64,000 bases of DNA from Platerodrilus igneus (GCA_036346225.1 JARFIW010000968.1:1983829-2047828); one strand, 5' to 3'; counted from the first letter of the stretch, positions 33,742 through 45,390 are shown. Notes: a model not told the origin generated them from the letters alone. Translations and numbers: made by a program.

Positions 33742-34342
33742 CTTGATGAACAAAGGATAGAGATAGGTGAATTTAGTATAGATATAGGAATAGAGTAAAA
33801 TTTAAACATAGGGATAGCATAGGTGTATATAAAAGAGTAGAAGTAAGTGTTTATAGAAAATAAAGCTAGGTATAGGATAAATATGGGAGATAATTAGAAA
33901 TAGGTTTAGGATGAGAATAAAGAGGAAATGTAGGAAGAAAATAAGATAGGTTAAGTATAGATATTTCATATAAGATTAGTGGAGAGTTAGGAATAGAGTA
34001 AGAGTAGGATATGTATATAGGATTAGGTAGGATGAAGTAAAGTATAGTGAAGATTAGTTAAAAGTTAGGAATAGGATAGGTATATAGGATGTATATAGGA
34101 TTAGATGGATAAGTAGGATGAAGTTAGGGATAATTTCAGTTTATAGAATTAGGTGAGAGTTAGGAATAGGATAGGGATATAGGATAGGTGTAAATATTTT
34201 TTTTTGATTGGAGACAAAGTAGGTATGTTAGATAGATAAGGATAGAGAAAGATAAGCAATTTTTTTATAATTCTTTTTTGTCTAAATGCTTTATATTTGC
34301 ATTCAAATAAGTGGGATTATTTGTATTCAAATAGGGGGAAAA
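33742..34342 (+). other. C-poor, A/G/T repetitive stretch before the 3' LTR of element A
   Basis: About 600 bp consist largely of AGGATAGGTATATAGGAT-like phrases with almost no cytosine on this strand. It ends in a polypurine run (AATAGGGGGAAAA) immediately before the 3' LTR, which would serve as the plus-strand primer. No gene is visible. Confidence 0.6.
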
Positions 34343-36492
34343 TACTCATATTTAGACCAGGGTAGAAAATTAAATAATCACATCAAACAATTTTAATCAC
34401 CGTGTAGAAGCTTTGGGAAAAAGTACGCTTTATTAAAACCATGAAGCATAAATAAATTCGGTCGTTTCAGTAAAAATAAGAGATTTAAATCATGTACAAG
34501 ACGCTTTATATCAAAAGAAACAGTATTAAAAGCTCTACGTGTAATTTAATTATTCCTAAGAAAGAAACAAATGGAAATTACGTGCAAAATTTATATTAAT
34601 TAACCCTATTTTAAGTAACCGGTATTAAACAAAGTGTACACATAATAATTAACATTTAATTTGTATTCGCTAAAATGAAAGGATAGAAGTCAATTTTAGT
34701 TGGAGTTAATTGAACCGTTAGGAACATATAATATCTATAAGAACTTGAAAACCCAATAAAATACCATGAAATAACGCTCTGAGAATTAATAGTGTGTTTA
34801 AACACCTGCTATTTTTAAAAGCTCATTCTGCGTAAATGTTGCAGATAATTAATGGTTATAGAGAATCTTTAAGAAACCGTCGCATAATAGTTACGAGAAA
34901 TGCGAAAGGTGCGATACGGGTTATTTAACCCAAATAACAGTCCACATGGACTGAAATAATCGATAATAAAGAATATCAATTTGCACGAATAAGAACAGGG
35001 TAGATAGAGACAGATAATATGCGCAAGACCGAGACACATATAGTAAAAAGGCGTGAGTAGAGCAACGTCATGGGGTTGCGATTGGTTGAAAGTAAAAGGC
35101 AAAATTTGAGAGGTAAAAATAACATTTCTGTATAAAAGTCAATTAGTTATTTCCAGACGTTGCAAGCCGTGTTGAAATTTCTGAGATTTATCTGGGGCGA
35201 GTACAAAATTCGTAAAAACCGACGCGCGAGCTACGGAATGGAAACATAGCAAGCGAAATTCTTTAGAATTGTCCATTTTGGGGACTCGACCGACAGACAG
35301 GCTAACTTCTATATATACCCAGGTGAATATGAACAAGCTCTCTTACATCCGCGACTTGATTCAAGATGTTAAACAGTGCATTTTAGTTTGATAAAATAAT
35401 TTAAAGTTTGCTCGTATATTTTGGTGATTCAAAATAGTTTGTTCTTTACGTGCTAACATGAATATACTTTAGTGCACTTAGATACAAGGTAATAAAATTT
35501 AGTATCACTGTACCAATTAGTAAAATTTACAACGACAAATGAATACACCAAAAGTAGGCAGTTTTGGCGTATATTGGTGAAAGAAGTATGAATTTCTTTA
35601 CTATTTTGCGGGGGTGAATAATTAAATGGTTCATAAATGTGTCTGGATCCACAAAACAAGGGTCAGATATGCACAGATGAGTTCTGGAAAAGCCCAGAAA
35701 CAACTTTAAATAAATGGTGATGGAGAAAATTTGAAAAGCGTTGAGAATCAGAAGCTGTAAATATAACCCAGTTGGAATGGTGTGATTAACAAAAGGGACG
35801 ATGTACATTGAAGCTACGAGTGCAGTAACCTTCAGGTAATTTATACTATTTTGTTTGAACTTTGATATTTTTGTGTGTGTTGAATTACTTTATAATTGAT
35901 TTACTTTAAATGGACATTAGTGAAATTGTACTAACCATAAAATTTTAATTTTAAGGTGAAATTTGCTTGTTTAAGTAGAAAGGGGTATTTAGTATTGATG
36001 TTCTGGATTATGATGAAAATTTGGGTATGTCTTTGAGCTCAATTAGACGAACCTGGTTAATTAACGTAAAGGGGTGGTAGATGCTCCCTTTGTACTCAGA
36101 CTCAGGTCTGCATATATTGTTATATTAATTAGTAGGCATCCTACAAGGACTTTAATTCTGGATGCACATTAAATGAGAATAAAATTAATCTTGAAATTCC
36201 TTTTAAAACTGAAATTTATGCTGAATTTTAATTTGAAATTTTAATGTATTGTGAATATTGATGTAAATAGAGTTAACGTTGATGTTTGTGGTAGGAATGT
36301 GTTTTTTTTTATGAATGAGGATGAAGGTTTAACTAGAGGAGAAGCCGAGGCGATTAACAGAAGAAAGTCAATGGACCAACACAGTTAAGGTAATGAATGG
36401 CTTTTTGTAGGATTCACAGCATTCTTTGGCATCCAATTCGTAGGGGCTCGATTCGAAAAGCGGAGTACCCGGATGTTAGAGGATTCACAGCA
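34343..36492 (+). repeat. 3' LTR of element A (about 2150 bp)
   Basis: Matches 29048-31195 almost throughout. Most differences are in homopolymer lengths (for example AAAAA versus AAAA near 34529, GGGG versus GGG near 34917), plus a few substitutions. The right edge GATTCACAGCA is followed by a TA tract and then element B. Confidence 0.9.
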
Positions 36493-36507
36493 ATATATAT
36501 ATATTAT

Positions 36508-38220
36508 TGTGTAAGGGAGGGGGTTATAGGGTTTCTAAAGGTATATTTGTATTAATAGGGGTGTATGCCAAACGATAGGATTAATATTTCAGATTTAATA
36601 ATTCAAAAACTATAAATTTTGCTATACTTTACATACGTTAAAGTATGTACCATTTCAGATTGAAACTTATATGCCAAAAGGTAGTAACATGACTTTATGA
36701 CGTTGATATAATGCACGGTACTTGAGGTTTTATACTGAGTTGATATTTCATGAGCCAGTTGAGTACATTTGCCGTCGGAAAGCCGGACGCATTTATGGAT
36801 ATCTGCAATATAACAAAGCGTCCAGGTCGTGTATGAATTATTTGGCTTTTCCTTTTATAGAATCAAACTTTTAGACGAATTGTAAATCAAAATTTAAAGT
36901 GAATCAAAATGTAAAAGGTTATTGGAGTTTAGTGAAGTGTTTTGGACAAATGGTAGAAATTTAAAATTAATATAAAGACTATAGCGAAGGTATGTTGGAC
37001 ACTGAAAGATAGGAGATTTGTTATTGGATGTTATATATGTAAAAATGTTATTGTAGTAAGCTAAGTTTGTTTAGTTAATAACTAAGCAATATAAATAAGG
37101 GACTTCTTTGTTAAATTTGTTCAGATACAGACCTATTTATGAAACCTGCGTTAAAATTGTAAAATAGTTTTGAAATAAAAGTTTATTTGTGTATTCATCG
37201 AGTATTATTGAATTCAAGTATAAAAAGAGTTTATAAAAGTGTTTAAAAGTGAAAAGGGAAAGTCAGCGTGTATTTAAAGAAGATTTTGGAAGTGGTTATT
37301 GGTGTAAAGGAGAAAGCGACGGGATATTATTTGGGAAGATTAGTGTTGGTTTTGGGATAGATTTGGGTATTACGGCAGCAGGATATTGGAGTGGTTAAAG
37401 AAGGCATCGGTGATATAAAGAATTTTGGATTGATTTGAGAAGATATAACGGCAGAAGGACATCGTATGGATAATTGGTATAGCAGGATTAGGAGTGATTT
37501 GTATTAAGACAGCGGGATTGATTTGGTTGTGCGAAGAAAGAATTAAGCGGGATACGGAGCAGAGGAACAGGAGATAGGAATACGGCGAGGAAGAATTGAC
37601 GCAGGAAAGTAGATAAAGGTTTTACTAAATTCTAAATTGGGGTAACATTATTTCAGGTTTGGGGCATCAAAATTGTTTTACAAACACCTGGAGGCAGTGC
37701 GCAAGAGGACAAATTTGGAGAATCTTGTGTAAAAGTGCGTACGGCAATTTCGAACTTGAGCCAGCAGTCAAAGGAAGGCCTTCAGCGCAGTATATTTCTG
37801 GTAAGTACCGTGAATATATTAGAACGTCAGAAATTAAAGTCATAAAAGTTACATAAATTAATTTGACATCAGGCATCGTTGATCTATTAAGATTTGGCAT
37901 ATCAAAATAAATTTAGTACATTTCAAAAGTGGTAAAACAAACGAGGGTGCAGTTTGGTTGGGTAGTGTACATCTACTCACGATTGAACCCACGGTGAGTA
38001 GGTGAGAAAACCCTGAGATTAAAGTTTCAAATAGTCGAGGCATATAAAATATAGTAATTAGTAAAAGAAAAACCAACCAAACGTTTGCTAAAGCACCTCG
38101 ATTTGAAATCATAAGGGACGACGACAAAAGTCGTATAATAAAATCTTGTTTAAAGGAGGAGTAATTATATAAAGTTAAAAATAGTAGAGACAAAAAAAAC
38201 ATAGTAAATATATTCAAGAA
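36508..38220 (+). repeat. 5' LTR of element B (about 1713 bp)
   Basis: Starts TGTGTAAGGGAGGGGG and ends near ATATTCAAGAA. The partner is at 43642-45356. CTTTTAGACG, several AATAAA-like sites (AAATAAAAGTTTATT near 37165) and splice-like sites (TTTCAGG near 37654) occur inside. Short open frames inside are not considered genes. Confidence 0.9.
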
Positions 38221-38255
38221 GGTGGCAAACCCAACGTGAGGCTCGAGAAAAAGGT
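38221..38255 (+). promoter_or_regulatory. Primer-binding-site region of element B
   Basis: GGTGGCAAACCCAACGTGAG follows the LTR directly, then GCTCGAG. TGGCAAACCCAAC is a candidate tRNA complement. The GTGAGGCTCGAG part is shared with element A's leader. Confidence 0.55.
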
Positions 38256-38366
38256 TAAAAAGGTGTTAGAGCGAAAGAGAGTAGAATCCGGGAGCCCGAG
38301 TTAGGTGGGGCCCGCAAGTTTTTTTTTTAATTTTACAGGAACCGAGTACAAAACAAGGAAACAGAG

Positions 38367-40430
38367 ATGACGGACGAGGACACAAAAAGAATCACAAGAT
38401 CGGGACTAATATACGGGGTTGAAATGGATGTAAGGAGACAAGACATAGAGCTAGACGCAGGGGGCGACCTACAGGAGACGGACACGATGCAGACAGAGTT
38501 GGAGATGACAGACACGGACTTGGACCAGGCGACGGTACCGCAGGTGAGAGCAGCAGAAGCCGACGGAAACCAGGACCTTAGGAGATTTCTGATGAGTTTG
38601 CAGAAAAATTTAACGGACAAAATGGATGAATCACGCAGGGAACAAAAAGAGCTGACAGACAAAATTACAGAAATCAAGACGGAACTAAAAATGGAGTTTA
38701 AGACATCACAGACAGAATTAAAGAACGAACTGACAGACAAAATAAATGAATCACGCACGGAACAAAAAGAAGCGAATGCGGCGTTAGCCATAAAAATTAT
38801 GGAATCACATAACGAGTTAAGGGACGAGTTTAGGACAGCGCACGCGGACCTGACGGCGAAAATGAACCACACACAGGAATACTTACTAACGCAAATACAG
38901 ATTGCAAAAGACGACGTGCGGACAGAGGTCCAACAACAAATAGACAGGGTTGACGACAAGTTAGAACACACACGGGCACATTTGCAAGGAGACTTGAACG
39001 CGACACGGACTGACTTAAGAACTGAAATTAAGACACGGGTCGACACAGTGGAAGAAACAATGATTAGCGGGTTTTCAAATTTAAGCACGGAAATAGAAAC
39101 ATGTGACAAACGACATGGGACTAACTACAAAAATTTAGGACAAACACTAGAGACCATACAAAACGAAAACGTACACGGTAGGACAAAACTTGACGACAAA
39201 GTCGCGGGATTAGAAACCAGGGTAGGACAGGACGTTAGACAAATTCACGAGAAACTCGACGACATAGAAAGGAGGCGAATTGGACTAGACTACGGACCGC
39301 ATTTTCGATTAAACCGGGACGCTTTACCGAAGTTTGAGGGACGTAAGACAGAACAGCCCATGGGATTCCTGGACCGACTAGACGAGATCGTAGGGACAGA
39401 AAACGAACGAACAAAATTACAGATTGTGGGGGCAAGTTTGACAGGAAACGCCGAAAAATGGCATAACATTATTCGTAAACAGTATGACACGTACGCGGAC
39501 TTCAAACGACTATTTATAGAACAGTTTTGGAACACTACACATCAGACCGACATAAGGACGAACCTAATTACAGGACATTATAGCAGGACTCACGGCACAC
39601 GCGAAGAATACGCGATTGACAAGTTCAATCAGGCGCAACACTTAACACCGAAACTGAGCGAGGACGACATCGTACTTCTACTGGCAGGTCATATGGAACC
39701 GGAGGTTACCAGAGTTGTAGTGGTACAAAATGTCAAGACATTGAGGGAATTCTTGGGAGTAATGAGAAATTTTGACCTAGCTACAGTACTGGAAGCGAAA
39801 ACGCGGACACACCATTGGGAACAAAACAGGGGTTACAGGGAAGACAGTCGACGACCACCGTACCACGAAAACAGACAAAATTATAGACAGGAAAATTTTA
39901 ACTACGGACATGGGAATTATTGGGGACACGAGGCACATAGACGACCGTATTTCAATAGGGATCACCGGGATAACGCCTACAATGGACAGAACAGATACCG
40001 GCACGACAACGGCGAGGGTGACGGCCGGATTACAGGAGGCGGAATACAAAATGGAAATAGCCGGACGGACAGGGACGTAAACGTCCAACATATAACGACG
40101 AGCGCAATTACAACGGACCCGAATAGGATTGAGGTGGTGGAAATTCACGAGTCGCCTCAAGAAAAAAAACGCGAATTTTGGACGACCGACTGCTTAGGAG
40201 TTAAGATTGATGTTTACTATAGTATAAGGGATTTGTTGTTAAACAGTTACATTTTTAATAAAAAGAATTTGTTATTTATAAATATTAGTTTAAGGGACCG
40301 TGTTTATGTTGCTTTAGTGGATAGTGGGTCACAGTTGTCGCTGGTAAATGATAGGGTAGTAGTCGAACATGGAGAATTTTTAAAGGAAAGAATAGGAACA
40401 ATTGAGGGGTTAATTTATGGTCAGCGATGA
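38367..40430 (+). CDS. Element B gag-protease ORF (687 aa)
   Basis: The ATG follows an in-leader acceptor-like TTTTACAGG. Residues about 70-230 are a long charged coiled coil with repeated E-L-T-D-K-I/M-x-E-S-R-x-E-Q-K-E segments. Then a Gypsy capsid: FEGRKTEQPMGFLDRLDEIV, EKWHNIIRKQYDTYADFKRL, F-N-Q-A-Q-H-L-T-P-K-L. Then an Arg/Asn/Tyr-rich nucleocapsid-like region without a recognisable CCHC knuckle. Near residue 652 a protease active site reads ALVDSGSQLSLV (D-S-G rather than D-T-G). The frame ends in TGA just after; the protease remainder is in another frame. Element A's gag has the same plan, which suggests related lineages. Confidence 0.88.
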   Translation: MTDEDTKRITRSGLIYGVEMDVRRQDIELDAGGDLQETDTMQTELEMTDTDLDQATVPQVRAAEADGNQDLRRFLMSLQKNLTDKMDESRREQKELTDKITEIKTELKMEFKTSQTELKNELTDKINESRTEQKEANAALAIKIMESHNELRDEFRTAHADLTAKMNHTQEYLLTQIQIAKDDVRTEVQQQIDRVDDKLEHTRAHLQGDLNATRTDLRTEIKTRVDTVEETMISGFSNLSTEIETCDKRHGTNYKNLGQTLETIQNENVHGRTKLDDKVAGLETRVGQDVRQIHEKLDDIERRRIGLDYGPHFRLNRDALPKFEGRKTEQPMGFLDRLDEIVGTENERTKLQIVGASLTGNAEKWHNIIRKQYDTYADFKRLFIEQFWNTTHQTDIRTNLITGHYSRTHGTREEYAIDKFNQAQHLTPKLSEDDIVLLLAGHMEPEVTRVVVVQNVKTLREFLGVMRNFDLATVLEAKTRTHHWEQNRGYREDSRRPPYHENRQNYRQENFNYGHGNYWGHEAHRRPYFNRDHRDNAYNGQNRYRHDNGEGDGRITGGGIQNGNSRTDRDVNVQHITTSAITTDPNRIEVVEIHESPQEKKREFWTTDCLGVKIDVYYSIRDLLLNSYIFNKKNLLFINISLRDRVYVALVDSGSQLSLVNDRVVVEHGEFLKERIGTIEGLIYGQR

Positions 40431-41076
40431 ACAAAAAGCTTACGACGATTTATAATGTTATCCGTGTACCGATATATATAGGAAATAAAGAAGCAGGAAT
40501 GCAGAGTTTTTAATTACGAAAGGGTTACAGTTAGACTTCATATTGGGTATGGATTTTATAGAGGATTTTGGATTGAATATAGATGGAAAGGATAGGTCAA
40601 TTAGGATATTTGATAAAGATAGGTCATGGGTGGTGCCTACGGTTAGTGAGGAAAATAGGAATGGAAATGATATAGATAGTACAGGATTAGGAATGATTAA
40701 AGAGTATAATGATGGACAGGTTAAAGTACGATTATGTAATATGTTTGGAAGATTAATTAATGATGAACAGATAGGAAAGTGAGTATTGATACTAAGATGA
40801 AGCTAGGAGAATTATTTAATAAATATGTAGGGTTATTTAATGAAGAGCCAAGATTTGCGAGGCGGTACACACATAAGTTGGAGGTCACGGAAGACATCGG
40901 ATTTAATACAAGGGTGTATCCAATTCCGTTTGCCATAAGAAAAGGGTTAAAATAGAGATAGACAGGATGTTAAAAGAGGGTATTATAGAACCAGCGAGAA
41001 CTCAATATGTGAACCCAGTAGTTATAGTACCAAAACCAAATAAAAGGATATAAGGATTTGTTTAGATGCGAGGAAA
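40431..41076 (+). pseudogene. Element B protease remainder and RT N-terminus, frame-broken
   Basis: After the gag-protease stop, protease-type sequence continues (ITKGLQLDFILGMDFIEDFG in the 40.5-40.8 kb frame). It is followed by RT N-terminal motifs (H-K-L-E-V-T-E-D-I, VNPVVIVPKPNK, RICLDARKLNAI) spread over different frames. Breaks coincide with A or G runs near 40440, 40950 and 41045, so some may be base-calling errors. Confidence 0.7.
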
Positions 41077-42447
41077 TTGAATGCGATTACAAAACCGCAG
41101 TATGAGCAACCACAAGGGTTGGATAATTTATTGTATAAAGTATATGAAATGAAAGTTTTCAGCAAATTAGATTTAAAGAATTCGTTTTGGTTAATTCCGT
41201 TGCATGAAGACAGTAAGAAGTTTACAGGATTTAGTATCGAAGGCGAGATTTATATGTTTTCTGTAGTTCCATTTGGTTTAAGTAGTTCTTCAGCAGCACT
41301 TGTAAGAGCGATGCAGAAGTTGTTTAATGAATATGAATGTTTCTGTTCGCATTATGTCGATGATTTGTTAATTTTTTCAAGGGACGAGCAAACACACCTG
41401 GAGCATTTAGAAAAGGTGATCCAACGACTGGACGAAGGAGGTATAAAGCTGAACGTAGAGAAATGCGAGTTGTTTAAAAGCAAGGTTACATACTTAGGGT
41501 TTGAAATTAGCGAACAAGGGATGAAAATTTGCAATAAAAGATTGGACGAGTTGAAAAACATTCAGCGACCAAAGAATGTGAGAGGACTGCGAGGATTTTT
41601 AGGGGTGTTAAATTATTACAAACGGTTTATACCGAGGTATTCTGAAGTGTGCGTACCGTTGGTGAGTTTGTTAAAGAAAAAGGAGAGATGTAAGTGGACT
41701 GCTGAACGAGAGAAGGCGTTCCAGGATTTAAAACGTGCATTTTACAAGGAGTTAGCATTAAAATATCCCAATTTTAAAGATGATTTTATTTTGAGGACGG
41801 ATGCGTCGAAATATGCAATCGGGGCTGAGTTGGTGCAGATACAGGATGGAGTTGAAGTACCAATTGTTTTCATTTCTAGGGTGTTGAAAGACTGCGAAAC
41901 CAGGTATGCGACGGCAGAGAAGGAGATGTTGGCCATAGTATACGCGGTGAAGAAGTTGCGTTTTTATTTGTTAGGTAAGAAATTTCTAATAGAATCCGAC
42001 AACACGGTGGTAACGTTCATGAAGAAAAAGGAGTTTTTAAACAGCAGGTTGTATAGATGGGCATTGGTGTTACAGGAATACGACTTCGAAATTAAGCATA
42101 AGCCAGGAAAGGAGAATGTGACGGCGGATTTTCTGAGCAGACCGCAGGTCGAATCGAATCAGGACATAAACGGGTGTTTAATTGCTTTGCAGGAATTCAG
42201 GGATGTTGGTCGATGGACAAACACCAAACTTATAGAGGCGCAGAGGCACAGCGAGGTGAGCTCGATACGAGAGAAACTTACAAGAGAAAATATGGAAGAG
42301 TACAGGGGATTTACCATCGTAGGGCAGTTTGTGGTGAAAAGAATATGGGATGCAGAGCTGGTAGTGCTATCAAGAGACGTTGCCGCTGAAATCATAAACG
42401 AAATTCATTTAAAATTCGGACACATAGGTATCAGGAAAACATTTTAG
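41077..42447 (+). CDS. Element B reverse transcriptase-RNase H (456 aa open stretch)
   Basis: Motifs in order: FSKLDLKNSFWLIPLHEDS, VVPFGLSSSSAALVRAMQ, catalytic YVDD at residues 93-96 (Gypsies more often have Y-L-D-D), VTYLGFEISEQGMKI, GLRGFLGVLNYYKRFIPRYS, RNase H start FILRTDASKYAIGAELVQ with E in TAEKEMLAIVYAVKKLRFYL, IESDNTVVTF, HKPGKENVTADFLSR. It ends in the H-x-x-F-G-H-I-G-I-R-K-T beginning of the integrase zinc-binding region. The real reading starts upstream of this ATG, in the broken region. It copies element RNA and removes the RNA strand. Confidence 0.93.
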   Translation: MNAITKPQYEQPQGLDNLLYKVYEMKVFSKLDLKNSFWLIPLHEDSKKFTGFSIEGEIYMFSVVPFGLSSSSAALVRAMQKLFNEYECFCSHYVDDLLIFSRDEQTHLEHLEKVIQRLDEGGIKLNVEKCELFKSKVTYLGFEISEQGMKICNKRLDELKNIQRPKNVRGLRGFLGVLNYYKRFIPRYSEVCVPLVSLLKKKERCKWTAEREKAFQDLKRAFYKELALKYPNFKDDFILRTDASKYAIGAELVQIQDGVEVPIVFISRVLKDCETRYATAEKEMLAIVYAVKKLRFYLLGKKFLIESDNTVVTFMKKKEFLNSRLYRWALVLQEYDFEIKHKPGKENVTADFLSRPQVESNQDINGCLIALQEFRDVGRWTNTKLIEAQRHSEVSSIREKLTRENMEEYRGFTIVGQFVVKRIWDAELVVLSRDVAAEIINEIHLKFGHIGIRKTF

Positions 42448-43380
42448 TATTCAGAGAGGCGTTTTACGCAAAAAATGATATAACGGTGATAAAGGAAAGG
42501 ATAAATCGATGTGAAATTTGCATTCTAGGTAAAGACAAGAACGTGGTGCTGCAGAATATGCCGATGAGCGTGAGCGTAAATGGACCATTGGAATTGGTGG
42601 CGATTGATTATTTAAGCAACCTGATCACGAGTGAACAGGGTACCGACATATTTTGGTGGTAGTCGACGTTTTTCTAAATTTGTAAAATTATTTCTGCAAG
42701 ACGGAGTAACACGGTGCATGCATTGCAGTCAATTGGAGAATTTGAAAGCCAAGTCGGGAAGATAAAAAGAATTTTGGTAGACAACGCAACGTATTTCAAC
42801 AATCAAAGATTCAGGAACGGGTTAAAAGGGCAAATATTAAAGTATCATTTAGTAGCATACGACATCCAAAAGCTAATCCATGCGAACGTTACATACGAGA
42901 GGTGATAAAATATTTACGATTAGCGACACAGGAGCATCACGACAGATGGGTTAGGTATCTACCACAAATAGAAAATTTTATGAACAGCGTACCGAGTTCG
43001 GTTACGAAAACATGTCCGGTAACATTAATGCGAAGGATTATACCAGCTAGACCATGGAGGAGGAAGTCGAGGTACAAGAGTTGCTAAGTAATGCCAGGCG
43101 CAGAATCGAAAGGATGCAGCGTAGGGACATCGAACGAAGGTGTAGAAAATTAAGAAAAGAACGATTTTTGGAATAGGGATTTGGTAGTCGTCAAACGATT
43201 AAGGGTTTCAAACCGCGACAAAACATTTGCGCGAAGCTGTTGTTTCCTTATGAAGGGCCGTACAGGATCACGCGTAGTTTTGCTGAAGGCAATACGTTTG
43301 AGCTGGAGAATATGACAGGGGGTATCGCGGGCGTTTTCATTTGGAGAATTTGTACCCATATAGAGTAGTACAGGAAGGGG
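42448..43380 (+). pseudogene. Element B integrase, frame-broken
   Basis: Remaining motifs: RINRCEICILGKD (second half of the H2C2 zinc site), LELVAIDYLSNL (first catalytic Asp), ILVDNATYFNNQRFRNGL (second Asp; usual context D-N-G/A-x-x-F), VIKYLRLATQEHHDRWVRYL and MNSVPSSVTKTCPVTLM. The C-terminal F-P-Y-E-G-P-Y-R-I-T-R fold segment follows. Stops and frame shifts at about 42447, 42661 and 42905 break it, and the catalytic Glu region is degraded. No chromodomain was recognised. Confidence 0.82.
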
Positions 43381-43641
43381 TTTAATAGGATAGGTTAAAA
43401 TGTGGTTCATGCAACGGAAAGTTTAGTTTAGTTTGTGTTTTGTTTTGTTTTTGTTATAGTAGTATAGTATAGGTTAGATAATAGCGTAGTGTAATAGATG
43501 TGAGAGAAAGGCGAATGCGGGTTGCCAAAGTAAAATAGTAACATCGAAAGGATGGTTTTGAATGAAAATCAAAATTTTTGCACACCAGGAAGAGAAAACA
43601 TATGAAATTTCAATTTCATTAAAACCAGTGGGGCCAAATAT

Positions 43642-45353
43642 TGTGTAAGGGAGGGGTTATAGGGTTTCTAAAGGTATATTTGTATTAATAGGGTGTATGC
43701 CAAACGATAGGATTAATATTTCAGATTTAATAATTCAAAAACTATAAATTTTGCTATACTTTACATACGTTAAAGTATGTACCATTTCAGATTGAAACTT
43801 ATATGCCAAAAGGTAGTAACATGACTTTATGACGTTGATATAATGCACGGTACTTGAGGTTTTATACTGAGTTGATATTTCATGAGCCAGTTGAGAGTAC
43901 ATTTGCCGTCGGAAAGCCGGACGCATTTATGGATATCTGCAATATAACAAAGCGTCCAGGTCGTGTATGAATTATTTGGCTTTTCCTTTTTATAGAATCA
44001 AACTTTTAGACGAATTGTAAATCAAAATTTAAAGTGAATCAAAATGTAAAAGGTTATTGGAGTTTAGTGAAGTGTTTTGGACAAATGGTAGAAATTTAAA
44101 ATTAATATAAAGACTATAGCGAAGGTATGTTGGACACTGAAAGATAGGAGATTTGTTATTGGATGTTATATATGTAAAAATGTTATTGTAGTAAGCTAAG
44201 TTTGTTTAGTTAATAACTAAGCAATATAAATAAGGGACTTCTTTTTAAATTTGTTCAGATACAGACCTATTTATGAAACCTGCGTTAAAATTGTAAAATA
44301 GTTTTGAAATAAAAGTTTATTTGTGTATTCATCGAGTATTATTGAATTCAAGTATAAAAAGAGTTTATAAAAGTGTTTAAAAGTGAAAAGGGAAAGTCAG
44401 CGTGTATTTAAAGAAGATTTTGGAAGTGGTTATTGGTGTAAAGGAGAAAGCGACGGGATATTATTTGGGAAGATTAGTGTTGGTTTTGGGATAGATTTGG
44501 GTATTACGGCAGCAGGATATTGGAGTGGTTAAAGAAGGCATCGGCGATATAAAGAATTTTGGATTGATTTGAGAAGATATAACGGCAGAAGGACATCGTA
44601 TGGATAATTGGTATAGCAGGATTAGGAGTGATTTGTATTAAGACAGCGGGATTGATTTGGTTGTGCGAAGAAAGAATTAAGCGGGATACGGAGCAGAGGA
44701 ACAGGAGATAGGAATACGGCGAGGAAGAATTGACGCAGGGAAAGTAGATAAAGGTTTTTACTAAATTCTAAATTGGGGTAACATTATTTCAGGTTTGGGG
44801 CATCAAAATTGTTTTACAAACACCTGGAGGCAGTGCGCAAGAGGACAAATTTGGAGAATCTTGTGTAAAAGTGCGTACGGCAATTTCGAACTTGAGCCAG
44901 CAGTCAAAGGAAGGCCTTCAGCGCAGTATATTTCTGGTAAGTACCGTGAATATATTAGAACGTCAGAAATTAAAGTCATAAAAGTTACATAAATTAATTT
45001 GACATCAGGCATCGTTGATCTATTAAGATTTGGCATATCAAAATAAATTTAGTACATTTCAAAAGTGGTAAAACAAACGAGGGTGCAGTTTGGTTGGGTA
45101 GTGTACATCTACTCACGATTGAACCCACGGTGAGTAGGTGAGAAAACCCTGAGATTAAAGTTTCAAATAGTCGAGGCATATAAAATATAGTAATTAGTAA
45201 AAGAAAAACCAACCAAACGTTTGCTAAAGCACCTCGATTTGAAATCATAAGGGACGACGACAAAAGTCGTATAATAAAATCTTGTTTAAAGGAGGAGTAA
45301 TTATATAAAGTTAAAAATAGTAGAGACAAAAAAAACATAGTAAATATATACAA

Positions 45354-45356
<3 letters not shown>
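43642..45356 (+). repeat. 3' LTR of element B (about 1715 bp)
   Basis: Matches 36508-38220 nearly completely. Differences I saw include G-run length at the start, an extra AG near 43893 (GTTGAGAGTAC), T-run length near 44244 and G/T runs near 44740-44760. It is followed by (TA)n from 45357. Confidence 0.92.

Positions 45357-45385
<29 letters not shown>
45357..45385. repeat. (TA)n tract
   Basis: About 14 TA units lie between element B and the next LTR-like block; it is the apparent target of at least one insertion. Confidence 0.95.

Positions 45386-45390
<5 letters not shown>

Larger units (their letters stand above)
29048..36492 (+). mobile_element. LTR retrotransposon A (7.4 kb), gag present, pol mostly deleted
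   Basis: Two near-identical direct repeats of about 2.15 kb flank a 3.1-kb interior with gag, a protease-like frame and a stub of RT. There is no RNase H or integrase, so it would depend on another element for reverse transcription and integration. The left flank is a short TA tract, as is the right flank, which also borders element B. Gag and protease type point to the Ty3/Gypsy lineage and resemble element B. Confidence 0.88.
36508..45356 (+). mobile_element. LTR retrotransposon B (8.8 kb, Ty3/Gypsy), full gene order
   Basis: LTRs of about 1.71 kb (36508-38220 and 43642-45356) flank gag-protease, RT-RNase H and integrase on the plus strand. Both ends lie in TA tracts. The order protease-RT-RNase H-integrase is Ty3/Gypsy. 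No env frame is seen. Frame breaks in pol (near 40430, 41050, 42450, 42660) prevent a complete polyprotein as read. It inserted against the right edge of element A. Confidence 0.92.

Noticed and set aside
37659..38217. Small ORFs (65, 77, 119 codons) duplicated at 44795-45353 as a conserved gene pair
   Set aside because: They are duplicated only because they lie in the two LTRs of element B; no family resemblance.
38333..39109. 258-codon Ser/Val/Cys-rich minus-strand frame
   Set aside because: Antisense shadow of the element B gag coiled coil.
36508..45356. An env-carrying endogenous retrovirus
   Set aside because: No open frame with signal peptide or membrane anchor lies between integrase and the 3' LTR; it is treated as an LTR retrotransposon.
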